Positions 1 to 7,317 of a DNA stretch of 12,554 nt are shown here, piece by piece. The stretch comes from Anaerolineae bacterium. Lineage in GTDB: Bacteria; Chloroflexota; Anaerolineae; Aggregatilineales; Phototrophicaceae. The notes under the pieces are model-generated. The model did no database searches and had not been told where the DNA came from. It was given only the letters and a program-made list of their open reading frames with translations. The number at the start of each line of letters is the position of its first letter. Position 1 is the stretch's first letter. Made by a program: the position numbers and the translations under genes. The DNA lies in NCBI GenBank assembly GCA_019912905.1, contig JAIOHO010000599.1, forward strand, positions 1 through 12,554, written 5' to 3'.

Positions 1-958
1 GCGGGCTGTTGATTTCGTACCCGGCGGCCTCGGCCAGGTCGATGAGCAACGCGGTCTGCCGCATGGATTTCTGGCGGATGGCGTCGATGCCGACCTGGGC
101 GAGGATGTCGATGCCGGGCTGGTTGGCATACAGCGAGGGGATAGCCGGGGTGCCGTTGAGGAAGCGAAAGGCATCCTCGCGCAGCTCGATCTCATCCACC
201 TCAAAGGCGAACGGGTGCTGGTGCGCCATCCATCCGGTCAGGCGCGGGCGCACCGTTTTGAGATGATCCGGTCGGGCATACAGAAAGACCCCACCCGGCC
301 CGCCGCACATCCACTTCAGGACGCCGCTCAGGTAATAATCGACGTTCAGCGCAGTCACATCCACCGGGAGGATGCCGGTCGCGTGGTAGCCATCGAGGAT
401 GACGGTTGCGCCGACGTGATGCGCCTTGGCGATGATGGCCTGCACATCCAGGATATAGGCGCTGCGAAACAGCACATGGGAGATGGGCACCAGCAGCGTG
501 CGTTCGTCGATGGCGTCTATGATTCGCTCGACCGGCACGCTGATGCCCTCATCCTGACTTTCGATCAGGCACAGTTCCATGTGCGGCGGCAGCATCCCGC
601 GCAGGACGTAATAGACCGAGGGGAAGATGCCGCCTTCGATGACGACCTTGTTGCGCGGCCCATCATAATCGAAGCAGCTGAGCAGGATGCCCATCGCCAG
701 GCTGATATTCTGATGCATCGACACGCTGCCTGGCGCTGCCCCGATGATTGCGGCGATCCGGTCGCCCACAGTCACATTCATATCCCACCAGCCTTCGCCC
801 CAGGCGCGCACCCCTCGTGCTGCCCAGGTGTCGGCATAAGCGCGCAGGCTGTCGTACACGCCGCGCGGCATAGCCCCCAGTGAATTGCTGATAAGATAGG
901 TCGTTTCCGCTAAGATCGGGAATTCAGCCCGCCATTTGAGCAGGGGATCATCGACCAT
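1..958 (-). CDS. Kynureninase-like PLP-dependent enzyme (class V aminotransferase fold), 3' end missing
   Basis: The frame opens at an ATG (956-958) and stays open to the left edge, giving 319 visible residues; full family members have roughly 380-420, so the C-terminal domain is cut off. An AGGAG 8 bases before the ATG supports this start. The likely PLP-binding lysine is K215 in GVLKWMCGGPG, the TYKWLxGGPG-type block of kynureninases. D189 in the ILDGYHATG block would contact the PLP pyridine nitrogen. SHVLFRSAY (160-168) matches the THVxYRTG region of bacterial kynureninases. Kynureninases cleave kynurenine or 3-hydroxykynurenine to anthranilates plus alanine, but related class V enzymes act on other amino acids, so the substrate is unproven. 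No other tryptophan-catabolism gene is visible; trpS lies 7 kb away and gives no support. It is divergent from the histidine kinase. The fold is near certain, the kynureninase activity only plausible. Confidence 0.85.
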   Translation of the reverse strand, partial: MVDDPLLKWRAEFPILAETTYLISNSLGAMPRGVYDSLRAYADTWAARGVRAWGEGWWDMNVTVGDRIAAIIGAAPGSVSMHQNISLAMGILLSCFDYDGPRNKVVIEGGIFPSVYYVLRGMLPPHMELCLIESQDEGISVPVERIIDAIDERTLLVPISHVLFRSAYILDVQAIIAKAHHVGATVILDGYHATGILPVDVTALNVDYYLSGVLKWMCGGPGGVFLYARPDHLKTVRPRLTGWMAHQHPFAFEVDEIELREDAFRFLNGTPAIPSLYANQPGIDILAQVGIDAIRQKSMRQTALLIDLAEAAGYEINSP

Positions 959-1262
959 GGAAGGTGCTCCTCTAAAACAAGTTGAGGCTTATGATACTCC
1001 GAGTGTGCCGAAAAAGGGTACCTGACCCTGCTGGCGGATCGTCTCATGGGTTCGAGACCCCGATCGTTGTCTCGACAAAAATGCAGGTCTGCCGTCCCTT
1101 CGTTCCCGCCATTCGGTGCTATATCCTGAAAATATATTTCTTTCAGTATACCTTCAGTCGCAAATTCGTTTCTAAACATTAAGATATATTACAGATCGAC
1201 AAGCTCTGTGACCTGTTTCATGGTCTGCCATCTTTCGATGGGAGCCAAGGATTGCCCTAATT
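959..1262. promoter_or_regulatory. Divergent spacer between kynureninase-like gene and histidine kinase gene
   Basis: This stretch holds no convincing gene and is AT-rich between about 1120 and 1200. It contains a 6-base inverted repeat, CTGAAA (1126-1131) and TTTCAG (1141-1146), with a 9-base loop. A TATATT hexamer (1185-1190) could be a -10 element for the kinase gene, although no good -35 is seen 17 bases upstream. A small hairpin with a T-run on the minus strand lies at 1011-1029. Promoters for both genes should lie here, but none is clear enough to call separately. Confidence 0.4.
1011..1029 (-). terminator. Weak terminator- or attenuator-like hairpin in the leader of the kynureninase-like gene
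   Basis: Read on the minus strand, AGGGT and ACCCT form a 5-base-pair stem with a 5-base loop, directly followed by four more T residues. It lies about 53 bases upstream of the ATG at 958, between the gene and any promoter in the AT-rich part of the spacer. It could attenuate transcription of the gene. The stem is short and chance occurrence is quite possible. No leader peptide rich in Trp codons was found. Confidence 0.2.
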
Positions 1263-2603
1263 GTGAAAAACCTGTTTCTGCCGATGCGCGCATTCCGACC
1301 ATATCAGTGGTTTTCCAGGCTTCTTCGGCTCTGGAAAAGAGTCATCGAGCCACCTGCCTCCCTGATAGATCCCGAAAGTCGGCGGCGGATGCGGCTGGTC
1401 AATGGCGTGCTCGTGATGATCGTGCCGATCGCGCTGGGCGCGTTGTTCGTTCAGCTCATTTTCGATCCCGCCATGAATGTCGCGAACTCGACGACCATCA
1501 AGGCCATCATCCTGGGTGTGGCCGTCGCGCTGCTCATTTATCTGCTGAATCGCATTATTGCTTCGTTCCGGCTGATGAGCATGATGATGATTGGCATTGG
1601 TTTCGTCTCCATTCTGGTGGTCGCGATGACCTCCAGCCCGCCGCATTTCGAATTTTCGTTTATGCTCTTTTTGCCGCTGGTCGCCACCCTTCTCTTGCCG
1701 CTGCCGGAGATTCTGATCATCTGTGTGCTGGCCTTTGTCTGCCTGCTGATCTTTGGCGGTTCGCTGCCCACGATGCCGCGCGAAGCCTTTAAGGACCTGG
1801 TGATCTTTATCGCACTGGCGCAGGCGTTCATCATTTTTGTGGCTCAGCAGCGTAACCAGATGGAACGTGATCGCCAGCAGCTTACCCTTGCGAAAACCCA
1901 CAATGATCTCCTCGGCGAGCTGCTCAACAACCTGTCTCATGATTTCCGCACCCCATTGACGATCATCAACACCAGCGCCTATCTGCTGTGGCGCAGCTCA
2001 AACCCCAAAATCCGGCAGGAACATCTGGATCTGATCAACCAGCACACCATGCGCCTGAGCCGCATACTGGATCATATTCTCACCATTTCCAGACTGGACT
2101 ATACCGTGACTTCCAGCCTGGAAATCCTTGATCTCAATCGCGTGCTGCACATGACCGCAGAGCGATTTCAGGCGATTGCTCACGGCAAGCACCTGAAAGT
2201 GACGGTTGAAATTTCTCAGGACGGGCCGCTTGTTCTCGGCAGCCAGGAATACCTGCGTCAAGCCCTCGACCATATTCTCGAAAATGCCGTGCAATTTACA
2301 CCGCCCGGGGGTACCGTCACAATCCGCAGCCTGACCGATTCCGGGCAGGCAGTGGTTGAAATCACCGACACGGGCATCGGAATCGACGAAGACGATCTGC
2401 CGCTGATTTTTGATCCATTCTTTCGCGGCGACAGCACGCGTTCGACGGATACAGGCGGGGTCGGATTAGGGCTTTGTATTGCCAAGCGGGTAGTCGAAAT
2501 GCATGCTGGGTCCATCGAGGTGGAAAGCGCACTCGATCGCGGGACGATTGTTCGCATTGCCTTACCCGTTAGCACGAAGCTGCGCCCGGAAATTCTGGCG
2601 TGA
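1263..2603 (+). CDS. Membrane-bound sensor histidine kinase
   Basis: A 446-residue HisKA/HATPase_c sensor kinase. The N-terminal 45 residues are basic; about five or six hydrophobic segments follow between roughly 46 and 195, with only short loops, so the input domain is the membrane bundle itself rather than a periplasmic sensor. The H-box is LSHDFRTPL with H226 as phospho-acceptor. The ATP-binding domain shows the N-box around N341 (HILENAVQFT), a G1 box DTGIGI at 369-374, an F-box FDPFFRGD at 383-390 and a G2 box GVGLGLCIAK at 399-408. All catalytic motifs look intact. The start is a GTG; AAGG lies 12 bases upstream, a poor ribosome site, and an ATG at codon 8 is an alternative. An in-frame stop at 1209-1211 limits extension. 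No response regulator is adjacent, so the partner and signal are unknown. Confidence 0.92.
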   Translation: MKNLFLPMRAFRPYQWFSRLLRLWKRVIEPPASLIDPESRRRMRLVNGVLVMIVPIALGALFVQLIFDPAMNVANSTTIKAIILGVAVALLIYLLNRIIASFRLMSMMMIGIGFVSILVVAMTSSPPHFEFSFMLFLPLVATLLLPLPEILIICVLAFVCLLIFGGSLPTMPREAFKDLVIFIALAQAFIIFVAQQRNQMERDRQQLTLAKTHNDLLGELLNNLSHDFRTPLTIINTSAYLLWRSSNPKIRQEHLDLINQHTMRLSRILDHILTISRLDYTVTSSLEILDLNRVLHMTAERFQAIAHGKHLKVTVEISQDGPLVLGSQEYLRQALDHILENAVQFTPPGGTVTIRSLTDSGQAVVEITDTGIGIDEDDLPLIFDPFFRGDSTRSTDTGGVGLGLCIAKRVVEMHAGSIEVESALDRGTIVRIALPVSTKLRPEILA

Positions 2604-2753
2604 CCGCGATGGGGTGTCTGCCGCCCTGGGCGCGCAGGCGGTCGTCTGTGGGGCACAGCCTGGTTCACGGGTTGGATCGGACCTGTTCGATCCTCAGCGC
2701 GCCGGTGAACCGGACATTCCCAAACCCTGTTCGATCCCTTATGATTCCCCGTC
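2604..2753. repeat. Spacer with nested inverted repeats and a 12-base direct repeat
   Basis: The gap between the kinase and APH-like genes holds an outer inverted repeat, GGTTCAC (2662-2668) with GTGAACC (2705-2711). Inside it is a perfect 6-base inverted repeat, GGATCG (2674-2679) with CGATCC (2688-2693), separated by 8 bases. The two could form a stacked, cruciform-like structure of 50 bases. The sequence CCTGTTCGATCC occurs at 2682-2693 and again at 2726-2737, a period of 44 bases. No T-run follows, so it is not a standard Rho-independent terminator. Confidence 0.5.
2717..2745 (+). promoter_or_regulatory. Candidate promoter immediately before the APH-like gene
   Basis: A TATGAT hexamer at 2740-2745 ends 8 bases before the ATG at 2754. 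TTCCCA at 2717-2722 lies 17 bases further upstream and is a weak -35. A transcript from here would begin at or within a few bases of the start codon. That fits the absence of any Shine-Dalgarno sequence before this gene and suggests a leaderless mRNA. Confidence 0.35.
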
Positions 2754-3593
2754 ATGCGCGAAACCCTGAATCATTACCTGGCGGCCTGGAATCTGGTGGA
2801 CCCCCGACCCCTGGCAGAGACGGCCACCAGTCACCTGTTCATCGTGCGGACTGTCGATGATGAGGCGGCGGTCCTCAAACTGCTGACTCCGCTGGGTGTG
2901 AAGGATGAGCATCACGGGGCGGCGGCGCTGCGCCGCTTTGACGGGCAGGGCGCGGTCCGCTTGCTGCAATGGGACGCGGGTGCACATCTGCTGGACTATG
3001 TCGAGGGTGACGACCTGACCGTGCTGGTCCGGCAGGGAGGCGATGCGCAGGCCACCCGAATCATCGCCGGGGTGCTCAATCATCTGCATCGCGTGCGCCC
3101 GGAAACGTCACCCGACGATCTGGTTCCTCTGCGCCGCTGGTTCCGCATGCTGTTCTGGCAGGCGGAGGCGGATCAGCAGCGCGGCGTTCGATCCCTGTAC
3201 ACACAGGCCGCACCTCTGGCCGACCGGCTGCTGAACGACCCGCGCGAGGTGTGCGTGCTGCACGGCGACATCCATCACGAAAATATCCGCCATCATGCCC
3301 GTCGCGGCTGGCTGGCGTTCGATCCCAAGGGGCTGTATGGCGAACGCACCTTTGACGCCGCCAATGCGCTCTGCAACCCGGTGGATATGCCGGAACTGGT
3401 CGAAAACGAGGCGCGGCTGCTGAGGAATGCTGACATCCTGGCCGGGGAGATGGGCCTTGACGGGGATCGGCTGCTGGCCTTCGTATTGGTATACGCCTGC
3501 CTGAGCGCAAGCTGGTCGCTCGAAGACGGCCAGAACCCCGCCGCTGCCCTGCGCATCGCAGCGCTGGCCGAACCGCATGCCCGCCTTTCTTGA
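2754..3593 (+). CDS. APH(6)/hydroxyurea-kinase family phosphotransferase
   Basis: A 279-residue protein with the APH kinase fold. The closest match by motif is the family holding streptomycin 6-phosphotransferases and hydroxyurea kinase. LHGDIHHEN at 169-177 is the catalytic loop, with D172 as likely base and N177 as metal ligand. FDPKG at 189-193 is the second metal site; the DPKG form and the following GERTFDAANALCNP are typical of this family rather than of APH(3'). AVLKLL near 39-44 would supply the ATP-binding lysine (K42). Family members phosphorylate small hydroxylated substrates, and many chromosomal copies have no shown resistance role, so a resistance claim is not made. The ATG has no ribosome site. 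Its last 17 bases overlap the start of the aldehyde dehydrogenase gene in another frame, which points to co-transcription and probable translational coupling. Confidence 0.85.
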   Translation: MRETLNHYLAAWNLVDPRPLAETATSHLFIVRTVDDEAAVLKLLTPLGVKDEHHGAAALRRFDGQGAVRLLQWDAGAHLLDYVEGDDLTVLVRQGGDAQATRIIAGVLNHLHRVRPETSPDDLVPLRRWFRMLFWQAEADQQRGVRSLYTQAAPLADRLLNDPREVCVLHGDIHHENIRHHARRGWLAFDPKGLYGERTFDAANALCNPVDMPELVENEARLLRNADILAGEMGLDGDRLLAFVLVYACLSASWSLEDGQNPAAALRIAALAEPHARLS

Positions 3594-5064
3594 CGTGACG
3601 AACCCGGTCACCGGCGCGCTGATTGGCCGTGTCCCGACGGCTGACCGCGCCGAGGTCGAAGCGGCGGTCGCCCGCGCTCGTGCCGCCCGGCCTGCCTGGG
3701 AAGCACTTGGAACCCGCGCCCGCGCCCGTCTGCTGCGCCGCTGGGCCGACCTGCTGTGGGCCGAACGGGAAGCGGCGATTCGCGTGATCTGCGCCGAAAC
3801 CGGCAAAACCTGGGTCGGCGCGTACAACGAGCTGTTCGTCACCGACAACATCAGCCTGTATTACAGCGGGCACGCGCCGCGCCTGCTGCGGCCTCAGACG
3901 CGCCGGGCGCTGTTTCCCGTGTTTCAGCACGCGCGCGTCTATTACCGGCCTCACGGCGTGGTCGGCCTGATTACGCCCTGGAATTACCCGTTCCTGCTGG
4001 CTTTCTGCGACCTCGTTCCGGCGCTGATCGCAGGCAATACGGTGATCCTCAAGCCCAGCGAATGGACCCCGTTCAGCGCGCATCACGGCGTCGAATGGAT
4101 GCACCGGGTTGGGGTTCCGGCGGACGTGATTCAGGTGGTGGACGGCGCGGCGGAAACCGGGGCGGCGCTGGTGGACACGGCGGACTGCATCGCCTTTACC
4201 GGCAGCAGCGCGGTCGGGCGGCAGGTGGCGCTGCGCGCGGCGGCGCGGCTGATCCCCTATAGCCTGGAACTGGGCGGCAAGGACCCGCTGCTGGTGCTGG
4301 CCGATGCCGACCTCGATCAGGCGGCGGCGGGTGTGCTCATCGGCGCACTGGAGAATGCCGGGCAAGCCTGTACCAGCACTGAGCGCGTCTATGTCGATGC
4401 GGCGGTTTACGCGGCCTTCGTCGAACGTCTGCGCCAGCGCGTCCCTGACCTGATGCTCGGTACAGCCGAAGGGCATCACGTGGGCAGCCTGACCAGCGCG
4501 CGCGAACTGGCGCGAGTCGAGGCACAGATTGCCGACGCGGTGAGCCGGGGCGCGCAGGTCATTGCCGGGGGCCAGCGCCGCCCGGACCTGGGACCGTTGT
4601 TTTTCGAGCCGACCGTGCTGGTCAATGTCGATCATACCATGCAGGTGATGCGCGAAGAGACCTTCGGCCCGGTGATGGCCGTGATGCGCGTCCGCGATTC
4701 CGCCGAAGCAGTGCGGCTGGCGAACGACAGCGCTTACGGGTTATCGGGTACCATTTACACCCGCGACCTGCGCCAGGGTGCGGCGCTGGCTCGACAGATT
4801 GACAGCGGCGATGTCAGCGTGAATCGTCCCCTGGCGATCTGGGGCGCGGCGGCGGCGCCGATGGGCGGCCAGAAATCCAGCGGCAGCGGTCGGCGCAACG
4901 GACCGGAGGGCCTGCTGCGCTTCGTGACTTCCCAGACCGTGGTCGTTGACCGCATTCCCCGCGCGCTGGTTCCACCCGGACTCACCCACCTGACGCCGCG
5001 CGTGCGCAGCTGGATCGCGCTGCGCCGCTGGTGGCTGCGGTTCCTGCCATTTTTACGTCCTTGA
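3577..5064 (+). CDS. NAD(P)-dependent aldehyde dehydrogenase
   Basis: A 495-residue member of the aldehyde dehydrogenase superfamily, which oxidises an aldehyde to the acid (or, with CoA, a thioester) using NAD(P)+. The usual active-site residues are present: N136 in ITPWNYPF, K159 in VILKPSEWTP, E231 in LELGGKDP, the nucleophile C265 in NAGQACTSTER and the EETFGPV block near 360-366. Sequence style is closest to succinate-semialdehyde or aromatic-aldehyde dehydrogenases, but the substrate cannot be read from the sequence. The last 35 residues are unusual: a run rich in W, R, L and F ending WWLRFLPFLRP extends beyond the normal end and could touch the membrane. The ATG lies inside the end of the APH-like gene. 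No terminator is visible before the next gene's promoter. Confidence 0.92.
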   Translation: MPAFLDVTNPVTGALIGRVPTADRAEVEAAVARARAARPAWEALGTRARARLLRRWADLLWAEREAAIRVICAETGKTWVGAYNELFVTDNISLYYSGHAPRLLRPQTRRALFPVFQHARVYYRPHGVVGLITPWNYPFLLAFCDLVPALIAGNTVILKPSEWTPFSAHHGVEWMHRVGVPADVIQVVDGAAETGAALVDTADCIAFTGSSAVGRQVALRAAARLIPYSLELGGKDPLLVLADADLDQAAAGVLIGALENAGQACTSTERVYVDAAVYAAFVERLRQRVPDLMLGTAEGHHVGSLTSARELARVEAQIADAVSRGAQVIAGGQRRPDLGPLFFEPTVLVNVDHTMQVMREETFGPVMAVMRVRDSAEAVRLANDSAYGLSGTIYTRDLRQGAALARQIDSGDVSVNRPLAIWGAAAAPMGGQKSSGSGRRNGPEGLLRFVTSQTVVVDRIPRALVPPGLTHLTPRVRSWIALRRWWLRFLPFLRP

Positions 5065-5101
5065 GGTTCGTGAAAATTGGGAAAAAATTAATGACGCTTC
5101 A

Positions 5102-5130
5102 TTGATTACCCAAGAATCTACACATACACT
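5102..5130 (+). promoter_or_regulatory. Sigma-70-type promoter for the secretion ATPase gene
   Basis: TTGATT (5102-5107) and TACACT (5125-5130) are separated by exactly 17 bases. Transcription would start near 5137, giving a leader of about 30 bases. An AAAGG at 5154-5158 lies 8 bases before the ATG at 5167. It lies in the AT-rich 102-base gap after the aldehyde dehydrogenase gene. Confidence 0.5.
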
Positions 5131-5166
5131 GGAACAGTAGATCCGTGGTGACTAAAGGCGATCATT

Positions 5167-6660
5167 ATGTCCTCATTTCTTCAACGTCGACTCAAGGAAG
5201 AACAGCCCAATCCTGCGCCATTTGCCAACCCGACTGACAGCGATCAAACCGCCTCGCCTGCTGCGCGCGTGCCCGAATCGGAACCTGCTCAGGCCCCCCG
5301 GCGGCGCGGTCTGGGGCAGATGTCCCAGGCGATGCAGTTGGATACTGGCTATACCGTGCCGTCCAAAGCCCGCGTGACACCCAAAGTAGCTCAACTGCGC
5401 AAGCAGCTTCGATCCAAACTGCTGGCCTTTGAAGACGAAGGTGATCAGTGGCGGCGCGGCGATGCGGACAAGGAACAGATGATCGCCGGGCGCATCCAGA
5501 CCATCATCCAGAAAATGGGCGTGCAGATGACCCAGGCGGAACTGGCCGAACTGACCGAAGGTCTGCTCGATGACCTGCTCGGTTTCGGCGCGATTCAGCC
5601 CCTGGTCGAGGACCCAAGCTGCTCGGAAATTATGGTCAACGGCCCGGACGTTATTTTTGCCGAATTTAAGGGGAAACTGGTCGAGACCGAAATGGTCTTC
5701 GACGATGAAGACCACGTGCGCTTCACGGCCCGGCGCATCGTCCGTCCTCTGGGTCGGGACCTGTCACGCACGAACCCGATGGTCGATGCCCGCCTGCCGG
5801 ATGGCTCGCGCGTGCACGTCGTCTCCGATCCCTCGGCGCTCAACGGGACGACGATTACGATCCGTAAATTCCCGTCCAAGCGCATCACCGTCGAAGACCT
5901 GATTACCTGGAAGTCGATGACGCGCGATATGGCCCAGTTCTTTGAAGCGGCGGTCGTCTCGCGGCTGAACATCGTCGTCTCCGGCGGCACAGGCTCCGGT
6001 AAAACCACGCTGCTCAACGTGCTCAGTTCCTTCATTCCCGAAGACGAACGCATTATCACCATCGAAGACTCGGCGGAACTGCAACTGGCCCAGCGGCATG
6101 TTGTCCGCCTGGAAACCGCGCCGCCGATCCCCGGCAGCCGCACCGATGGCCGCCTGGAAATCCGCGATCTGGTCAAAGGCTCGCTGCGTATGCGGCCCGA
6201 CCGGTTGGTCATCGGCGAATGCCGTTCGGGTGAAGCACTGGATATGTTGCAGGCAATGAACACCGGCCACGATGGTTCGCTGACGACGGTGCACAGCAAC
6301 AGCCCGCGTGATGCCATTGCCCGCCTGGAAACACTGTGTATGATGGCGGGGATGGACCTGCCGGTGCTGACCATCCGCCAGCAGATTGCCGGAGCAGTGG
6401 ACCTGATCGTGCAGCAGGCGCGCCTGAAAGATGGCAGCCGCAAGGTCGTCCAGGTGACCGAAATTCAGGGCATGGAAGGTGAGAATGTGACGATGCAGGA
6501 CCTGTTCCTGTATCGCACCCCCGGCCAGACCGATATGGGCTACTCGCACGAAGGCGGCGGTCGCATGGAAGGGACTGGCTTCCGCCCGAAGAAGGTCGAG
6601 CAGTTCAAGCAGTACGGCTTTAACCTTCCGGCGCGTATCTTCCAGCCGCCGAAGGACTGA
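5167..6660 (+). CDS. cpaF: CpaF/TadA-family secretion or pilus-assembly ATPase
   Basis: A 497-residue type II/IV secretion ATPase of the CpaF (TadA) group, which powers assembly of Flp/Tad pili or related secretion as a cytoplasmic hexamer. The first 70 residues are Pro/Gln-rich and probably disordered. A helical N-terminal domain (about 75-150) leads into the typical block SEIMVNGPD (153-161). Walker A is GGTGSGKT at 273-280, the Asp box is ITIEDSAELQL at 297-307, Walker B lies in RPDRLVIGECR at 343-353 and the His box includes TTVHSNSPRDA near 373-383. All look intact. Normal partners (TadB/TadC membrane proteins, Flp pilin, CpaE) are absent from the window, and a terminator follows 100 bases downstream, so this copy seems to be transcribed alone. 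It may serve a tad locus elsewhere. Confidence 0.93.
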   Translation: MSSFLQRRLKEEQPNPAPFANPTDSDQTASPAARVPESEPAQAPRRRGLGQMSQAMQLDTGYTVPSKARVTPKVAQLRKQLRSKLLAFEDEGDQWRRGDADKEQMIAGRIQTIIQKMGVQMTQAELAELTEGLLDDLLGFGAIQPLVEDPSCSEIMVNGPDVIFAEFKGKLVETEMVFDDEDHVRFTARRIVRPLGRDLSRTNPMVDARLPDGSRVHVVSDPSALNGTTITIRKFPSKRITVEDLITWKSMTRDMAQFFEAAVVSRLNIVVSGGTGSGKTTLLNVLSSFIPEDERIITIEDSAELQLAQRHVVRLETAPPIPGSRTDGRLEIRDLVKGSLRMRPDRLVIGECRSGEALDMLQAMNTGHDGSLTTVHSNSPRDAIARLETLCMMAGMDLPVLTIRQQIAGAVDLIVQQARLKDGSRKVVQVTEIQGMEGENVTMQDLFLYRTPGQTDMGYSHEGGGRMEGTGFRPKKVEQFKQYGFNLPARIFQPPKD

Positions 6661-6664
6661 GAGT

Positions 6665-6724
6665 CTATCCATCAACCCCGGTTGCAGGGGCAGGCTTGCA
6701 TCGTCCCTACCCGTTTACGGATAG
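6665..6724. repeat. Palindromic intergenic repeat-like element
   Basis: Between the ATPase gene and its terminator, CTATCC (6665-6670) and GGATAG (6719-6724) form an outer 6-base inverted repeat. Inside is a 27-base imperfect palindrome (6684-6710) with ends GCAGGG and CCCTAC and a GC-rich centre. The GTAGGG...CCCTAC-type ends recall short palindromic intergenic repeats common in some Chloroflexota and cyanobacterial genomes. Only one copy is present here, so repeat status is inferred. Confidence 0.35.
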
Positions 6725-6761
6725 ATCGTGAGCCGCACTTCGCTTCTCAACCCAGAATCAG

Positions 6762-6796
6762 CACAGGGCGCTGTCGATCGCGCCCTGTGTGTTTTT
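6762..6796 (+). terminator. Rho-independent terminator of the secretion ATPase gene
   Basis: CACAGGGCGC (6762-6771) pairs perfectly with GCGCCCTGTG (6780-6789) across an 8-base loop, followed by TG and five T residues (6792-6796). On the minus strand there is no T-run, so it should act on plus-strand transcripts only. Confidence 0.9.
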
Positions 6797-6848
6797 CCCG
6801 TATGAATAATCCGGCTTTTTGGGCCAGGCCCTGCCGGGTTGAACTGGC

Positions 6849-7301
6849 TTATTCCTCGGAGAGGGTTTCGACTTCGAGCAGGTCTTCGACATCGACGAAG
6901 AAGGCGGGGTTCTCCAGCGCGCGGTGCACCGGGCATTTGGTGGCGATGTCCATCAGGCGCTGGCGCTGCTCGTCGCTCAGCGGCCCGCGAAAGACGATGT
7001 GATTGCGGACCTCGTGTATGAAGGCCGCACTGCCTTCATAACCGGCATACTCTTTTGCGGAGTAACGTTCCATATCCAGCCCGACATCGACTCCTTCCAG
7101 CGGCCAGCCTTTTCGCTCGGCGTACAGCCGCGCGGTGATGGCGATGCAGGCCCCCAGCGCGCCGACCATCATCTGCATCGGAGTGGGGCCGGTATCGGTG
7201 CCGCCAGAGTCCAGCGGTTCGTCGGCATAAATGGTGTGGTTGCCCACTTTTATTTCGGTGCGGTAGCCTTCACGACCCAGCCGCACAGTTGCTTTTGCCA
7301 T
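6849..7301 (-). CDS. OsmC-family peroxidase-like protein
   Basis: A 150-residue OsmC/Ohr superfamily protein. These small dimeric cytosolic proteins reduce organic hydroperoxides with a Cys pair, although the YhfA/OsmC-like subgroup often has no assigned substrate. The two conserved cysteines are present: C52 in ALGACIAITARLYAE and C123 in TKCPVHRALENP. GPTPMQMMVGALG just before C52 is the family signature. The CPVHRALENP form is closer to the general OsmC/YhfA-like group than to Ohr. AGAGGA lies 4 bases before the ATG and supports the start. The gene stands alone, with a terminator for the preceding minus-strand gene at 7367-7401 and an 18-base dyad directly upstream that could bind a regulator. 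Confidence 0.88.
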   Translation of the reverse strand: MAKATVRLGREGYRTEIKVGNHTIYADEPLDSGGTDTGPTPMQMMVGALGACIAITARLYAERKGWPLEGVDVGLDMERYSAKEYAGYEGSAAFIHEVRNHIVFRGPLSDEQRQRLMDIATKCPVHRALENPAFFVDVEDLLEVETLSEE

Positions 7302-7317
7302 GGAATCCTCTATGTGA

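Noticed and set aside
215..883. Plus-strand open frame of 222 codons
   Set aside because: It lies opposite the kynureninase-like gene, whose PLP motifs are clear; the plus-strand product is His/Asp-rich without a fold signature.
1041..1060. tRNA-like T-arm sequence GGGTTCGAGACCC (1048-1060)
   Set aside because: The T-stem does not extend past three pairs, no matching acceptor or anticodon arm is found upstream and no CCA follows. Taken as chance, with a GTCTC/GAGAC hairpin in the same place.
1208..1792. Plus-strand frame of 194 codons overlapping the histidine kinase
   Set aside because: The kinase frame carries all expected membrane segments and motifs; this frame has neither a ribosome site nor a recognisable domain.
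3076..4635. Very long open frame (519 codons) on the minus strand opposite the APH-like and aldehyde dehydrogenase genes
   Set aside because: It is antisense to two genes with full catalytic motifs, its protein is rich in Arg, Ala, Gln and Pro without any domain, and GC-rich genes commonly leave such open antisense frames.
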